Assembly (NCBI RefSeq): GCF_014836595.1
Contig: NZ_JACSQO010000001.1
Span: forward strand, 868,001 to 932,000
Length of the DNA stretch: 64,000 bases
Reading direction: 5' to 3'
DNA from: Psychrobacillus faecigallinarum
Lineage (GTDB): Bacteria; Bacillota; Bacilli; Bacillales_A; Planococcaceae
Part shown: piece by piece, positions 49,401 through 57,895 of the stretch
How the letters are laid out: the number at the start of each line of letters is the position of its first letter
Position numbering within the stretch: position 1 is the first letter of the stretch
Translations under genes and position numbers: made by a program
Notes under the pieces: generated by a model
What the model was told of the DNA's origin: nothing
Seen by the model: the letters and a program-made list of their open reading frames with translations, nothing else
Databases searched by the model: none

Positions 49401-49541
49401 TCATTTACCAATCTTAGGTTTAAATAAACCCTCTCTGCAAGGTTCTGGACCATTTCCGCAAGGTTTGTCTCCGTCTCTGCAAGGATCTGGCTGAACTCCG
49501 CAAGGTTCGTCGCCATCTCCGCAAGGTTCCCCGGCTTTCAA
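49401..49541 (-). CDS. Speculative 46-residue Cys-rich repeat peptide
   Basis: The five 21-base repeat units are in frame and open. From TTG 49541 they read MKAGEPCGDGDEPCGVQPDP, CRDGDKPCGNGPEPCREGLF, KPKIGK. That is a seven-residue repeat with one PC per unit. The ribosome binding site is weak (AGGT 8 bases upstream), and similar 21-base repeats occur as non-coding arrays in related genomes, so coding is doubtful. Confidence 0.25.
   Translation of the reverse strand: MKAGEPCGDGDEPCGVQPDPCRDGDKPCGNGPEPCREGLFKPKIGK
49431..49527. repeat. Five-copy 21-bp tandem repeat between tdk and prfA
   Basis: The core TCYGCAAGG recurs with GCAAGG at 49437, 49458, 49479, 49500 and 49521, exactly 21 bases apart (two helical turns). 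Between cores the sequence varies. The rest of the gap 49222-49571 shows no other element. Confidence 0.85.
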
Positions 49542-49571
49542 ATGAAATACCTACTTACTTAATCACGCACT

Positions 49572-50150
49572 TCAATGAGTTAGCGGAGGATTAGCATGGC
49601 ATTTACGGCAAACCGGATAATAGGAGTCATTGCCTCCGATTTGAATTTGTTCACCTGTGTATACTGGGTGACCATTCTCGTCTACTCTCAGATTCATAAT
49701 TGCTTTACGATGGCAGAACCAGCATATTGTTTTCATTTCTTCGATTTTATCGGCATAGATCAACATATATTTGCTTCCTTCAAACATTTCGTTTTGGAAG
49801 TCATTTTTTAAACCAAAGCCCATGACCGGAATATCAAGCTCATCTACTATTTGCGTAAGCTGAAGAACATGCTCTTTTTTTAAGAATTGCACTTCATCAA
49901 TTAGCACACAATACGGTTTTGGATCAATTTCTTTTACTAATTCAAATAGGTCCGTGTCATCAAAAATAGCATTAGCTTTTCGTTTCAATCCGATTCTACT
50001 AGAGACGTGTCCGACTTCATCACGTGTGTCGATACCAGGTGTGAAAATAACGACTGGTTTATTTTGTTCTTCGTAGTTATGGGCCACCTTTAAAATTTCA
50101 ATTGATTTTCCACTGTTCATTGCGCCATGCTTAAAAAATAGTTGAGCCAT
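49572..50150 (-). CDS. tdk: Thymidine kinase
   Basis: 192 residues. P-loop [20 protein letters not shown], Walker [18 protein letters not shown], and zinc lasso cysteines in [10 protein letters not shown] and [13 protein letters not shown]. Type II thymidine kinase of the salvage pathway. Located between rpmE and prfA as in B. subtilis. Confidence 0.96.
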   Translation of the reverse strand: MAQLFFKHGAMNSGKSIEILKVAHNYEEQNKPVVIFTPGIDTRDEVGHVSSRIGLKRKANAIFDDTDLFELVKEIDPKPYCVLIDEVQFLKKEHVLQLTQIVDELDIPVMGFGLKNDFQNEMFEGSKYMLIYADKIEEMKTICWFCHRKAIMNLRVDENGHPVYTGEQIQIGGNDSYYPVCRKCHANPPLTH

Positions 50151-50245
50151 GATATATCTCCTTACTTATCGACTATGTATTTTTCTTCTATCTAGTTATA
50201 TCATACGAGGGGAATACCTGAAACTCTTTTAGACGAATTGTCACA

Positions 50246-50287
50246 AACAAAAATACCTGCAAAGCACTAGGTGCTCTGCAGGTATTT
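50246..50287 (-). terminator. Terminator of rpmE
   Basis: On the minus strand AAATACCTGCAGAGCAC and GTGCTTTGCAGGTATTT form a long stem (one G-U), followed by TTGTTTG and T-rich sequence. It starts 5 bases after the rpmE stop. Confidence 0.92.
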
Positions 50288-50292
50288 TGTTA

Positions 50293-50508
50293 TTAGTTTT
50301 GTGTTTCTTCTTTAATTCCGTATTTTTTGTTGAAGCGATCAACACGGCCATCCGCAGCTGCGAATTTTTGACGTCCAGTATAGAATGGGTGACATTCGTT
50401 ACAGAACTCGACTTTGATGTCTGATTTTACAGAACCAGTTGTGAATGTGTTACCACATGAACATGATACTGTTGCTTCTTTGTAATCGGGATGAATTCCT
50501 GCTTTCAT
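50293..50508 (-). CDS. rpmE: 50S ribosomal protein L31 (zinc form)
   Basis: 71 residues. Zinc-binding cysteines in [11 protein letters not shown] and [17 protein letters not shown] place it in the C+ class, and [18 protein letters not shown] is the usual C-terminus. GGAGAG ribosome binding site. Zinc-free paralogs are induced under zinc limitation in relatives; none is in this window. Confidence 0.97.
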   Translation of the reverse strand: MKAGIHPDYKEATVSCSCGNTFTTGSVKSDIKVEFCNECHPFYTGRQKFAAADGRVDRFNKKYGIKEETQN

Positions 50509-50661
50509 CTCTATCTCTCCTCTCGCCCTGAACCATCTGGAACAGAGTTGGTTATGAAACTGATACCTTACACGATCCGATTGATGTCAATCGCATATGT
50601 AGCAGAAATGTATAAACTTACGTTACATATAATAACACGTCATCTTGTTCTATACAAGTCA

Positions 50662-51981
50662 TTAGTTTGCATTTAATTTTGAAAACGATACATCCTGTAT
50701 AAAGTTTTTGCGTCTGTAGACACTGAGAACCAACCCTAACAAGAAGGAATTGAGAACGGTCGGCATAAATCCGTAGCTTAGAAACGGCAGTGACAAAGAT
50801 ACAATAGGAACTACTCCGAGCGTCATCGCAACAGTATATATGAATTGTGTAGAGAAAATTGTAATACATCCTATAATCAGTAGTCTACCAAAGGAATGCT
50901 TTGTCATAGAAGAGATTCGTATAAAGCGTACAACGAATAAGCTTAATAGTAAAACTAACCCGAGGGCTAAGGCTAATCCATAAGATTGTATTAAATGTCC
51001 AAATACCAAATCTGTATGAGCTGCCGGAATGGTATGGGAAGTTCCAGAGCCAAACCATTTTGCCCCTTGTAGAAGATCAGAGAGCAGTACATACATATAA
51101 CCCGCATTTTCAGCATAAGCAATTGGATTTAAATAACCTAATAAACGTGCAATCTGATAATTCTCTATAATGCCACTTTGATAGCTGAGCCACATAAATA
51201 TTATGTAGCTAATGATTAAAGTCGCCACAGCTACGACTACTATAACTTTTTGCTTTCTAGAAAATTTACTATACATAAATAACACGCCAACAAGTACACT
51301 GTAAATAAATAATGCCGACAAATTTGCTATAAAGCTAAATAAAAGGAATGATAGCGACACTAACACAATCCCTTGCCATAGTGCAAAGGTTTCTTTAGTA
51401 AACAATGCTGACCAGGCAATGAAGTATAGCGGAATAGCCATCCAAACCTGCAATTTTAATGAACCTATCTCAAACATTACTTCACCGTTTATTTGAGTGT
51501 TGTGAAAAACATACAAGAATATAATAAATAAAGAAGCTATACCGTAAAAAATATAACCCCATTGCGCAAACTTTCGATAATCAAAATACATCAATACAAT
51601 AGCTACGACAAATCCAAGAATTATATGAAGTATATGATTAGACAAAAATAAAGGAATCATATGACCAAATCTGTAATCATACTGTGGTTGATTTAAAGCT
51701 AAAATCGGCAAAAAGCTAAGAAATAATATTCCGATGAATAAAGACAGGAGTAGCCAATCTATTTTAGGCTTGTGGACCTTGTTCAATGATTTACCAAGCT
51801 CGATAGGACTGCCCATTTCTGATGCTGCTTTATCTTCTGCGTCTGTTTCCGTATATCCTTTTGTCATCCAAGCCATTTTCGAGTGTTTCATATGTTTAGC
51901 TAGCTCTGCTTCCACATAGACCTTTGCCTCTTTGGAGCGAATATGGGCTACAACCGACTGTAAATATTGCTTAATGTTCAT
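50662..51981 (-). CDS. SEDS (FtsW/RodA/SpoVE) family protein with N-terminal permease-prefix domain
   Basis: 439 residues. The first 70 residues (SKEAKVYVEAELAKHMKHSK, KGYTETDAEDKAASEMGSPI) are a soluble permease-prefix-type domain not found in ordinary FtsW or RodA. About ten membrane helices follow. The SEDS active-site loop is recognisable as GSGTSHTIPAAHTDLVFGHL, with the catalytic Asp324 in HTDLVF. SEDS proteins polymerise lipid II glycans. The gene overlaps padR by 11 bases and so belongs to an ECF sigma-padR-SEDS operon, probably a stress-induced glycosyltransferase. Confidence 0.85.
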   Translation of the reverse strand: MNIKQYLQSVVAHIRSKEAKVYVEAELAKHMKHSKMAWMTKGYTETDAEDKAASEMGSPIELGKSLNKVHKPKIDWLLLSLFIGILFLSFLPILALNQPQYDYRFGHMIPLFLSNHILHIILGFVVAIVLMYFDYRKFAQWGYIFYGIASLFIIFLYVFHNTQINGEVMFEIGSLKLQVWMAIPLYFIAWSALFTKETFALWQGIVLVSLSFLLFSFIANLSALFIYSVLVGVLFMYSKFSRKQKVIVVVAVATLIISYIIFMWLSYQSGIIENYQIARLLGYLNPIAYAENAGYMYVLLSDLLQGAKWFGSGTSHTIPAAHTDLVFGHLIQSYGLALALGLVLLLSLFVVRFIRISSMTKHSFGRLLIIGCITIFSTQFIYTVAMTLGVVPIVSLSLPFLSYGFMPTVLNSFLLGLVLSVYRRKNFIQDVSFSKLNAN

Positions 51982-52387
51982 CGGTGGTCACCTCTAGAAA
52001 TAACTGCTTAAGAGAGAAACGATTAGATGGTGAAGGACACTCTTTTTGCAATAGTTTCTTACCTTTTTTCGATAATCTATAATATTTTTCACCGTCTTCT
52101 GCCCAAAAGGAATCTATTATTCCGTTTTGTTCTGCCTGATGAAGATGGGTATATATGCTGCCCTCATTAGAAAGGATAGATTTTTCTCCCGTTATATGTA
52201 GAATCTCTGCTAGCTCTCTACCAGTCTTTGACTCTATTAAAAAAGGTAATATTACTTCTGTTAAAGCAACTGGAGAGATTTGTCTGATTTGATCGTTCAC
52301 TTTTTGCTGAAGTTCCTCCGAAAATTGTAGGCGCTCAAACGTAGTATTTTTCATGGCTTTTTTTAATCCTTTTAATCTCTCTTCCAT
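51971..52387 (-). CDS. PadR-family transcriptional regulator
   Basis: 138 residues. The winged-helix core is ALTEVILPFLIESKTGRELA, EILHITGEKSILSNEGSIYT, HLHQAEQNGIIDSFWAEDGE and KYYRLSKKGKKLL. PadR proteins that accompany permease-prefix proteins usually act with them as regulators. It overlaps both neighbours (16 bases with the ECF gene, 11 with the SEDS gene). ATG 52387. Confidence 0.88.
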   Translation of the reverse strand: MEERLKGLKKAMKNTTFERLQFSEELQQKVNDQIRQISPVALTEVILPFLIESKTGRELAEILHITGEKSILSNEGSIYTHLHQAEQNGIIDSFWAEDGEKYYRLSKKGKKLLQKECPSPSNRFSLKQLFLEVTTDEH

Positions 52388-52923
52388 TCAGACCCCTCCA
52401 ATATACCCTTTAATAATAATTTACCTTTGCGTAGCCTTGTTTTAATTGTATTTTCGTTACATTGTAAGACGGCTGCAATTTCCTTAATAGATAATTCTTC
52501 AAAATAAAATAAAAAGATCACTTCACGATATTTTATAGGTAAGTTCATAACAGCCTCTGTAAGTTCTGTATCCTCGTCCTGTTGTACAATGACTTGTTCA
52601 ACACTTGAAGATATAGTTGCTCTACTTAAAATAGCATCTTCTGTTACCTTTACGTTCTGGTTGTACCAGCTTTTTAAATAGTCCTTGGCATGATTGATGG
52701 CAATACGCCACAGCCATGTTTTAATGGATGACCGCCCAGTATAGGTTGGTAGCCCCTTGAAGCACTTCACAAAAATTTCTTGCGTTAAATCCTCTGCCAG
52801 AGCTTCATTATGTACATAAGCATATACTAGCTGCAATATATCTTGACCATATGTGTTCATCAATTCATCGATAAGCTGCTCATAATTCGTTGATTTAGCA
52901 TCTGCTACAAATAATTCTTCCAC
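52372..52923 (-). CDS. ECF RNA polymerase sigma factor
   Basis: 183 residues. Region 2: DILQLVYAYVHNEALAEDLT, QEIFVKCFKGLPTYTG, KTWLWRIAINHAKDYLKSW. Region 4: LPIKYREVIFLFYFEELSIK, EIAAVLQCNENTIKTRLRKG. GTG 52923 with AAGGGGGG upstream. An upstream in-frame ATG at 52977 is rejected because a CGTCTAA promoter lies between. No separate anti-sigma gene: control may come through PadR or the prefix domain. Confidence 0.93.
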   Translation of the reverse strand: MEELFVADAKSTNYEQLIDELMNTYGQDILQLVYAYVHNEALAEDLTQEIFVKCFKGLPTYTGRSSIKTWLWRIAINHAKDYLKSWYNQNVKVTEDAILSRATISSSVEQVIVQQDEDTELTEAVMNLPIKYREVIFLFYFEELSIKEIAAVLQCNENTIKTRLRKGKLLLKGILEGSEWKRD

Positions 52924-52948
52924 CGTCTTCCCCCCTTTTCGCACATTA

Positions 52949-52975
52949 GACGAGTGTGCAGGTGAAAAAGTTTGC
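52949..52975 (-). promoter_or_regulatory. Candidate ECF promoter (autoregulatory) of the sigma/padR/SEDS operon
   Basis: On the minus strand GCAAAC, 17 bases, then CGTCTAA. It lies about 26 bases upstream of the GTG start. Confidence 0.65.
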
Positions 52976-53015
52976 ATTATTTATTCTTATTCTTCATTCG
53001 TTAGCGATAACATAA

Positions 53016-54119
53016 CTATTCCATCTTGTAATTTAAATAAGGAAAAGCATTATCAGATGCTGCATTTTCTAATTCCTTTAAGCATAGTGCTAATCTATTC
53101 TTAATCATCTCTTCATCGCCCATTTGTTGCCTCACCTTAGAATTTAAGACATCTTCATTTAATACCTCATAGTGCTCATAAGCCTCTAATAATATCCACA
53201 AGATGTATTCATCCAATAAATTCTTATAAAAATAATCATTGCCCTCTATATAGCCTTCAATAAAACCTTCTGCAATACGTGTCAATATATTTGAATACTG
53301 ATTATAAGAGTGTTTTTTATATCTATCCGTATTTGAATAGGCTGGAAGAAGGAAGTTATAACAAAAAACGAAAAAACCAGCATATTTCATATCAAAATCT
53401 AATCTTGGATATGGATCAATAATAGAAAGGTTATCTATATTAAATATAAGATTCTCTGGTGTTACATCTTGGTTGACCAGAGATATCTTTTGTGGGCATT
53501 TCCTTCTATCTTCTATTAATTTTAGTATCATATTTCCAACTTTATCGCGATTATATGATAAATTGGTATCTTTCAACTTGTTTAATATTCTTATATAAAA
53601 GTCATTATCCATTTGCCAAATTTGACTTACTTCTTGTTGTAACTCTCCTTCAAGACGCTCACCATTCCATTCAAGATTGCCGTACCCATTTAAATCAGGA
53701 TTTTTTCCGTGCATTATTTTAAGAAAGTTTCCGATTTTCTCTCCTACTTCAAATGCTTCAGAAAGTTCAAGGCTCTTAAAAGTTTTTTCACCACCCATAT
53801 AACTTTCAATGTTAAAAACTAAGGAGTCATCCATGTAATATTCATAGAAAGAAGGACTTATTGAATCCATACACTGATTTGCTTGTAAGTAATAAGCCTT
53901 TGCAGATTCATATTCAGTAATCAAGTCAATATCCTTAAAAGCTTGAATTTCCCCATAAGCTATCTTTTTCCTAACCCTTAGTACAAGGTCATCCTCGTTT
54001 TTCCTCTCTACCCTGTAGACCTTATGCCAAGCTCCCTCACCTAGTTCTGTAATACCTTCCATCTTTATATTTTCATTTTTAAATTTACCAATGATATTAT
54101 CAATTTCAACCTTTTTCAT
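53016..54119 (-). CDS. Aminoglycoside/choline phosphotransferase-fold kinase-like protein
   Basis: 367 residues. N-lobe with GITELGEGAWHKVYRVERKN and DLVLRVRKKIAYGEIQAFKD. The catalytic loop reads ISLVNQDVTPENLIFNIDNL and the DFG equivalent SIIDPYPRLDFDMKYAGFF. The Brenner His is replaced by Asn (NQD instead of HGD), while the catalytic Asp and the Mg-binding Asn and Asp are present, so activity is plausible. Substrate unknown: antibiotic, choline-like or homoserine-like. ATG 54119 with AAAGGAAAC upstream. Confidence 0.75.
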   Translation of the reverse strand: MKKVEIDNIIGKFKNENIKMEGITELGEGAWHKVYRVERKNEDDLVLRVRKKIAYGEIQAFKDIDLITEYESAKAYYLQANQCMDSISPSFYEYYMDDSLVFNIESYMGGEKTFKSLELSEAFEVGEKIGNFLKIMHGKNPDLNGYGNLEWNGERLEGELQQEVSQIWQMDNDFYIRILNKLKDTNLSYNRDKVGNMILKLIEDRRKCPQKISLVNQDVTPENLIFNIDNLSIIDPYPRLDFDMKYAGFFVFCYNFLLPAYSNTDRYKKHSYNQYSNILTRIAEGFIEGYIEGNDYFYKNLLDEYILWILLEAYEHYEVLNEDVLNSKVRQQMGDEEMIKNRLALCLKELENAASDNAFPYLNYKME

Positions 54120-54164
54120 TATTAGTTTCCTTTCTGGCAACAGTTTTTAGACTTGCCTCCGCCT

Positions 54165-54222
54165 CTGTTATTAAGTTCAATAAAACACTAGATAATCCTT
54201 CATTACTTTAGTTGAATAAAAA
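54165..54222. repeat. Decayed copy of the accessory-region repeat
   Basis: TTATTAAGTTCAATAAAACA then CATTACTTTAGTTGAATAAA resemble the half-modules of the repeats at 37.9-44.8 kb. It suggests the two accessory insertions share history. Weak match. Confidence 0.35.
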
Positions 54223-54280
54223 TAATCATTTAATATTAAATAATAACCAGCTAAAAAACAAAACTCTGTGGTAAATTTCT

Positions 54281-54306
54281 TACAACCAAATAGAACTTGC
54301 TTCGTC
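54281..54306 (+). promoter_or_regulatory. Candidate ECF promoter of the sigma/RseB-like operon
   Basis: TACAAC (54281-54286), 16 bases, then CGTCTAA (54303-54309). Same -10 as the other two ECF genes; about 24 bases upstream of the ATG. Confidence 0.65.
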
Positions 54307-54329
54307 TAACAATTGAAAGGGTGTAGAGG

Positions 54330-54884
54330 ATGGTTCAAAAAGAAGATATAAAAGTGGAAGACAGAAGGGACATAAGTAGTGAGGAAAAACTTGAATGGTT
54401 AATGAATGAATTTGGTGAAAATGTAGCTCGTTTAGCATTCACTTATATGAAGCAGAAGCAACTCGCTGAAGATATTGCACAAGAAGTATTTATAAAATGT
54501 TACGAAAACCTAGACAACTTTCGTTATGAGTCTTCTTATAAGACATGGTTATACAGAATCACGGTGAACTTGTGTAAGGATAAGTTAAGAAGTTGGTCTT
54601 TTAGAAATATCGTCCTGACAGAATTTTTTTCAAAAACAAAGAGTACAAATAAATCGCCTGAAATGGAAATCATCAGTTTAGAAGATAAACAATTGATTTC
54701 TGAAAAAATTCTTTGCTTACCAGTGAAGTATCGAGAAATTGTTATTTTATATTATTACGAAGAGATGTCTTATAACCAAATCTCTGACTTATTAAATCTC
54801 AGCTTACAAACAATTAAGTCCAGACTACATAGGGCTCGCCTTTTGTTAAAAAATTCACTAGAAGGGAGCAAAATAAATGGATAA
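54330..54884 (+). CDS. ECF RNA polymerase sigma factor
   Basis: 184 residues. Region 2: NVARLAFTYMKQKQLAEDIA, QEVFIKCYENLDNFRYESS, KTWLYRITVNLCKDKLRSW. Region 4: LPVKYREIVILYYYEEMSYN, QISDLLNLSLQTIKSRLHRA. ATG 54330 with AAAGGG upstream. It overlaps the downstream membrane protein by 8 bases. Region 2 is similar in pattern to the other two ECF factors in the window (VKC/IKCYxNLDxF, KTWLxRITxN). Confidence 0.93.
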   Translation: MVQKEDIKVEDRRDISSEEKLEWLMNEFGENVARLAFTYMKQKQLAEDIAQEVFIKCYENLDNFRYESSYKTWLYRITVNLCKDKLRSWSFRNIVLTEFFSKTKSTNKSPEMEIISLEDKQLISEKILCLPVKYREIVILYYYEEMSYNQISDLLNLSLQTIKSRLHRARLLLKNSLEGSKING

Positions 54885-56421
54885 GATATTTAAAAATATT
54901 ACAGATAATATGAACCAAACTGTTTTAAAGGACATTGATTTTAATGAAAAAAATAAAGAAAAAGTAAGACAAGCAATAGAAAATAGAAAAAAGAAACGGT
55001 TTAATCTAAAGCCAACTATTCACTTTCTATTACCTCTAGGTGCAACCTGTCTGTTTTTTTTAGGAATAAGTTATTTTATTTTGAGTGAATTAGGGATTTT
55101 ATCTACAGAAAACCAAACTGTTTTTTTAAATAACACCAGTGAGAATGTTTTAAATGTCCCAGAAAACGAAATGTCTTTTATTAAACCACCTGCCAAGGAA
55201 GAATCTTTTGAAGATATGACAAAAGAGGATGTTTTTTTAAAGATGTTAAATTCAGTAGATAATTTTGATACAGCAACCGGTAAATTTGTAAATTATGACA
55301 TTTATGCTGATGATTCAGATAGTAAGGATATCACTGAGTTTAAAGTAAGTATAAAAAATGAAATCGGCGGCTACGAAAAAAGTACAAATTTATTTGACGA
55401 AAAATTGATTCAAGAAATCAATTATAATAACGAAAAAATTTGGATAAAATATCATGATACCAAGACTTATTTTGTCAATGACTATCAACAGGCACCAACT
55501 CAAGATGCGTTAACTCTTGAGGAAGCGCTTAGTATTAGCTTAAAAGATATATATAAATCAGATAACGATTTTAGGGAACGGCCACCAATCGGAGGATCAG
55601 GCATATCCTTATTCCCCTATGAAGAAGCCTCTATTTATTTAAGAAATATGAGTTTATGGGAAATTGAAAAACAAAATGAAGCATTGTTAGATCATAACAC
55701 TATTGTTCTTAAAGGAAAAATCGATGACCAAGTGAAAAATCGATTTAACATGATAGGAACTATTGACACATTCCGTTTTTGGGTAGATAAAGATACTGGA
55801 ATCTTAATTAAATACGAAACGTATGATATAAATGGTGAACTAGCTAGTTATCTTCATCCTGAATATTTAGACGTGAATAGTGAGATTAATCTACAAGAAT
55901 TTGTACCAAAACTAGATGGCTTTAAACCTTTCGTCAAAAAGGAATTTTTACACCCTGATCCAAAAGAAGAAGAAATAGAAATGGTAGCCCAAGCTGATAC
56001 TATTAAAGAAGATAGGGACGAAGTTCTGAAATTACTTCGTAAGGATTTACCTTTTTTATATGAATTCAATCATCCTGATCTTGAAATCTTCTCAGCAATG
56101 TATGAGAAATATCAAAACTTTAACCATGGTTATCTTACGTATACGTATAAGAATGACCTAGGTGTATTTTACCTACGAACATATCATAAAAATTCTCTTA
56201 TTCGTACTACCAGTGATTTTGAAAAAGATAAGGGAGAAATGAAAGAAACTTTTACTGTAAACGGAATAGAATGGAGATCATATGAGCTAAGTAATCTTAC
56301 AGGTACTCATTTCATTGGAAGCAAAGATGAATATATTTATGAGGTAGTGAGCCAAGTGAGCGGATCAGTTACTTATCAAGAGACAAAAGATTTGTTGGAA
56401 TCTTTGAAGCCAATCAAATAA
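54877..56421 (+). CDS. Membrane-anchored anti-sigma-like protein with RseB/LolA-like domain
   Basis: 514 residues. A cytoplasmic tail of about 45 residues (NDMNQ-like helices, EKVRQAIENRKKKRFNL) is followed by a membrane segment (FLLPLGATCLFFLGISYFIL) and a large outer domain. This domain has the pattern of a LolA/RseB fold (LLNSVDNFDTATGKF-type start, KIWIKYHDTKTYFVNDY, FWVDKDTGILIKYETYDING), followed by a second domain of about 130 residues. Overlap with the ECF gene by 8 bases supports an anti-sigma or sensor role. The motif match is structural impression, not a signature. Confidence 0.7.
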   Translation: MDKIFKNITDNMNQTVLKDIDFNEKNKEKVRQAIENRKKKRFNLKPTIHFLLPLGATCLFFLGISYFILSELGILSTENQTVFLNNTSENVLNVPENEMSFIKPPAKEESFEDMTKEDVFLKMLNSVDNFDTATGKFVNYDIYADDSDSKDITEFKVSIKNEIGGYEKSTNLFDEKLIQEINYNNEKIWIKYHDTKTYFVNDYQQAPTQDALTLEEALSISLKDIYKSDNDFRERPPIGGSGISLFPYEEASIYLRNMSLWEIEKQNEALLDHNTIVLKGKIDDQVKNRFNMIGTIDTFRFWVDKDTGILIKYETYDINGELASYLHPEYLDVNSEINLQEFVPKLDGFKPFVKKEFLHPDPKEEEIEMVAQADTIKEDRDEVLKLLRKDLPFLYEFNHPDLEIFSAMYEKYQNFNHGYLTYTYKNDLGVFYLRTYHKNSLIRTTSDFEKDKGEMKETFTVNGIEWRSYELSNLTGTHFIGSKDEYIYEVVSQVSGSVTYQETKDLLESLKPIK

Positions 56422-56429
56422 AAACATTT

Positions 56430-56467
56430 AAAAGAGGGTCCTGACTAATGTCAGAACCCTCTTTTAT
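56430..56467. terminator. Bidirectional terminator between the ECF operon and rho
   Basis: AAAAGAGGGTCCTGAC and GTCAGAACCCTCTTTT form a long stem with one mismatch and a 4-base loop, with T/A runs on both sides. It serves the convergent ECF operon and rho. Confidence 0.93.
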
Positions 56468-56496
56468 TCTTACAGATATTTTACTGTATTTTAACT

Positions 56497-57780
56497 TTAA
56501 AGTGTTACTTTCCCGCTACGATGTGCTTTCATTTCTTCGGTTAATTGCTCGAAGAAGCCTTCGTTCGTTTTAGATTGACGAAGCTTTTTTAAGAAACGCT
56601 CTGCAAAATCGGAAGAATCTGAAAATGTTTTACGAATAGCCCATAGTTTATCCAACTGGTCTTTAGGTATAAGTAATTCTTCTTTTCTCGTTCCGGAGCG
56701 ACGGATGTCAATCGCAGGGAAGATTCGGCGCTCGGCAAGACTACGGTCTAAGTGAAGCTCTAGATTACCTGTACCTTTAAATTCCTCATAAATAACTTCA
56801 TCCATACGCGATCCAGTGTCTACTAAAGCAGTGGCTAGAATTGTTAAGCTTCCACCCTCTTCAATATTACGGGCAGCACCGAAAAAGCGTTTTGGACGGT
56901 GGAATGCCGCTGGGTCAATACCACCTGATAAAGTACGTCCGCTTGGCGGAATGACAAGGTTATAGGCACGCGCTAAACGAGTAATAGAATCCATTAGAAT
57001 GATAACATCGCGTTTGTGTTCTACGAGACGCATAGCTCTTTCTAATACAAGCTCAGCAACCTTGACATGGTTTTCCGGTACTTCATCAAAGGTTGAGCTT
57101 ACTACATCAGCTTTAACAGAACGCTCAATGTCCGTTACTTCCTCTGGACGCTCGTCTATCAACAGTACAATTAGCTCAGCATTTGGATGGTTCGTAGTAA
57201 TTGCATTAGCAATCTCTTTAATCAACAATGTTTTCCCGGCTTTTGGTGGTGCCACGATCAGTCCACGTTGACCATATCCAACTGGTGCTACTAAATCCAT
57301 AATTCTGGTAGATAGTTTCTCTGGTGTCGTTTCCAATTTGATATGACGATCGGGATACAAAGGTGTAAGCCCCGGAAAATGTACTCGCTCTTTTGCGATT
57401 TCTGGGTCTTCTCCATTTACAAGCTCTACATGAAGAAGTCCATAATATCGTTCACTTTCTTTTGGAGGACGTACTTTTCCAGTTACTTTGTCGCCATTAC
57501 GCAAATCAAATCTTCTGATTTGTGAAGCTGAAATATAAATATCTTCAGAGCTAGGAGAATAGTTAATAGGTCGTAGGAAACCAAAGCCCTCCTGCTGAAT
57601 AATTTCTAAGACACCTTCCATGAAGAAAAAGCCTTCTTGCTCTGCGCGAGACTTTAAGATTGCAAAAATAAGTTCTTTTTTTGATAATTTGCTATAAGCA
57701 GCTATTTTGTACTTGCGCGCGAGAGTATAGAGCTCTTTTAGCGTCATATTCTCTAATTCATTAATTGTTGTTTGTGTCAT
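56497..57780 (-). CDS. rho: Transcription termination factor Rho
   Basis: 427 residues. RNA-binding domain [20 protein letters not shown]; Walker [21 protein letters not shown]; Walker [19 protein letters not shown] and R loops [23 protein letters not shown] 57780 is chosen by homology. The ribosome binding site is weak (GAGTGGTG), which could fit the known autoregulation of rho. Confidence 0.96.
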   Translation of the reverse strand: MTQTTINELENMTLKELYTLARKYKIAAYSKLSKKELIFAILKSRAEQEGFFFMEGVLEIIQQEGFGFLRPINYSPSSEDIYISASQIRRFDLRNGDKVTGKVRPPKESERYYGLLHVELVNGEDPEIAKERVHFPGLTPLYPDRHIKLETTPEKLSTRIMDLVAPVGYGQRGLIVAPPKAGKTLLIKEIANAITTNHPNAELIVLLIDERPEEVTDIERSVKADVVSSTFDEVPENHVKVAELVLERAMRLVEHKRDVIILMDSITRLARAYNLVIPPSGRTLSGGIDPAAFHRPKRFFGAARNIEEGGSLTILATALVDTGSRMDEVIYEEFKGTGNLELHLDRSLAERRIFPAIDIRRSGTRKEELLIPKDQLDKLWAIRKTFSDSSDFAERFLKKLRQSKTNEGFFEQLTEEMKAHRSGKVTL

Positions 57781-57853
57781 TAGCACGCACCACTCTTTAC
57801 TATATTTTATTGTTTACTTTACTGGATTAAAAGGAAAGAAGTTTATTTAGAGG

Positions 57854-57879
57854 ATACCCGATAGCGGACTATCGGGTAT
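57854..57879 (-). repeat. Perfect 11-bp hairpin between glpX and rho
   Basis: ATACCCGATAG (57854-57864) and CTATCGGGTAT (57869-57879) are exact inverse complements with a 4-base loop. No T-run follows on the minus strand (CCTCTAAATAAAC). It lies in the rho leader, 16 bases after the glpX stop. Confidence 0.75.
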
Positions 57880-57895
57880 ACAAAGAAGTTTAGTT

